From Pseudomonas hygromyciniae (GTDB lineage Bacteria > Pseudomonadota > Gammaproteobacteria > Pseudomonadales > Pseudomonadaceae), in NCBI RefSeq assembly GCF_016925675.1, contig NZ_CP070506.1:3842501-3906500 (forward strand): a DNA stretch of 64,000 nt, read 5' to 3'. The notes under the pieces were generated by a model, which was given only the letters and a program-made list of their open reading frames with translations, searched no databases and had not been told where the DNA came from. Position numbers and translations under genes: made by a program. Numbering within the stretch: position 1 is the stretch's first letter; every line of letters begins with the position of its first letter. Of this stretch, positions 62,923-64,000 are shown piece after piece.

Positions 62923-64000
62923 TGGCAAACTCCTTGGCCAGCACGTCTTCCACCGACGCCGGTTTGAATGGATTGACCTTCTGCACCACCAGGGTCCAGA
63001 ACAGCGCATACACCGCCGTCCCGCCCAGCATCACGCCGAACGGGACGTAGATATCCGCCGGGTTCATTCCCGGAGGCGTGATAAACCACATGCCCAGCAG
63101 GATCCCGGCGCTGGACAGCAACTGCGGCAGTGGGAACCACGGCGAGCGATAGGCCCGTGGCAAGTCGGGACGACGAATGCGCAGGATCACCACCGACACC
63201 GTCACCAGCAGGTAGGCAAAACTCCACGCACACACCGCCGCCAGCACCAGGTGCATGATGTTGTCGGTGTTGCCGCCCAGGTATAGCGCGTGCAGGCAGG
63301 GAATCAGCATCGCCACCAGGATGCACAGCACCGGGGTCTTGAAGCGCGGGTGCAGATAAGTGAACACCTTGGGTAATGCGCCGTCCACCGCCATGCCGTA
63401 GAGAATCCTCGGCACACCGGCCATCAAGGTATTGATGGTGGCAGCGCCGGCAAACAGAAAACCGATGCCCAGCCACAGCGGCCCGATCTGCCCCATGACC
63501 TGTTCGGCAAAGCGTGGGATCGCCATGGGCGTGTCCAGCAGATGCACGCCGCTGGCCGCGTCCAGCACCACGTTCTCGACCTGGCGCTTCATGGCCGCGC
63601 CATAGATGAACATGCACGTCGCCACGCCCATCAGGCCGAGCATCATCGCCCGTGGCATGACCTTGGCCGACTGGCGCAAGTCCGGCGCCAGCGGGGTGAC
63701 GAATTCGCAGCCGACAAACATGAACATCGCCATGCCCACCAGGGACAACACCGTCACCAGGTCGCTGCCCACCAGGGACTCGCCAAACCAGCCGTCCAGT
63801 TGCACTGCCGGCGCGGCGATCAAGCCCAGCACGCCAAATACCATCAAGGTGGTCCACATGCCGAAGGTGAGGATGATTTCGGCGCGGCCAAAGGCGCTGA
63901 CACCAAACACATTGAGCACGCCGAATACCAGTACAAAACCGACGCCCAGCAGCCAGGAGCCGCCGGCAGATTCGGCCAGGGTATTGAGATGTTCAAAGTT
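62867..64000 (-). CDS. APC family amino-acid permease (N-terminus beyond window)
   Basis: Partial membrane transporter; 377 residues are visible and the frame is open to base 64000 (it reads NFEHLNTLAESAGGSWLLGVGFVLV from the edge). Many helices: VLSLVGMAMFMFVGCEFVTPLAPD, MMLGLMGVATCMFIYGAAM, PLWLGIGFLFAGAATINTLMAGVPRILYGMA, FAYLLVTVSVVIL. This matches the amino-acid/polyamine/organocation superfamily. It is coupled to DUF3156 and lies near the amine-oxidase-like genes, so the substrate may be an amine or aromatic amino acid; this is inferred. Confidence 0.88.
   Translation of the reverse strand, partial: NFEHLNTLAESAGGSWLLGVGFVLVFGVLNVFGVSAFGRAEIILTFGMWTTLMVFGVLGLIAAPAVQLDGWFGESLVGSDLVTVLSLVGMAMFMFVGCEFVTPLAPDLRQSAKVMPRAMMLGLMGVATCMFIYGAAMKRQVENVVLDAASGVHLLDTPMAIPRFAEQVMGQIGPLWLGIGFLFAGAATINTLMAGVPRILYGMAVDGALPKVFTYLHPRFKTPVLCILVAMLIPCLHALYLGGNTDNIMHLVLAAVCAWSFAYLLVTVSVVILRIRRPDLPRAYRSPWFPLPQLLSSAGILLGMWFITPPGMNPADIYVPFGVMLGGTAVYALFWTLVVQKVNPFKPASVEDVLAKEFANEPGHAHSGYGSAAAKAV

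Overview
The window reads as chromosomal DNA of a Pseudomonas of the P. fluorescens group. It is GC-rich and gene-dense. It carries many Pseudomonas-type REP doublets built on GTGGGAGCGGGCTTGC/TGTAGGAGCGAGC, two OprD-family porins, and a complete homoprotocatechuate meta-cleavage block of Pseudomonas type. No rRNA, tRNA or CRISPR was seen.

Layout. 1-2.7 kb: an AcoR-like sigma-54 activator facing an acetoin/butanediol SDR. 2.9-12.6 kb: TonB receptor, AhpD-like protein, MscS channel with a cyclic-nucleotide domain, pirin, and a two-gene RND efflux pair. 12.9-18.0 kb: an Rhs polymorphic toxin whose AT-rich C-terminus looks like a cholera-toxin-type ADP-ribosyltransferase, followed by its probable immunity gene. 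18.2-21.6 kb: MASE2-GGDEF cyclase, LysE exporter, MocR regulator. 21.8-36.4 kb: an amide-catabolism region with an amidase, MHS transporter, OprD porin, small hydrolase, LysR and GntR regulators, a five-gene branched-chain-type ABC importer, an M20 carbamoyl-amino-acid hydrolase and a second amidase. 36.5-38.5 kb: an IS481-type insertion sequence nested in one arm of a large palindromic repeat. 38.6-48.2 kb: LysR, fatty-acid-hydroxylase-like and strictosidine-synthase-like pair, a secreted protein with a LexA-like box, a second candidate toxin/immunity pair, a histidine phosphatase, mdeR/methionine gamma-lyase, and a GlxA-type regulator. 48.3-59.2 kb: the hpa block (hpaR - porin - hpaA - hpaG1 G2 E D F X H I - second hpaR). 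59.4-64 kb: FAD amine-oxidase-like protein, cupin, FeaR-like regulator, DUF3156 protein and an amino-acid permease running off the end.

How it works together. HpaG1/G2, E, D, F, H and I take homoprotocatechuate to pyruvate and succinate semialdehyde, with HpaX and a porin for uptake. The hydroxylase genes hpaBC are not in the window. A shared palindrome (GTTAA-N4-TTAAC) sits at the hpaA/hpaG1 and second-hpaR promoters, with weaker copies near the first hpaR and the FeaR-like gene. This suggests one regulon that includes the amine-oxidase side.

Main caution. Seven genes are broken by twelve apparent +1 insertions, every one in a homopolymer run: Rhs x3, amidase x2, transposase x2, glycine-zipper toxin-like x2, methionine gamma-lyase, hpa porin and hpaI. 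Removing one base from each run restores a sensible protein every time, so sequencing error is more likely than mass gene decay. These genes are labelled pseudogene because the sequence as given is broken.
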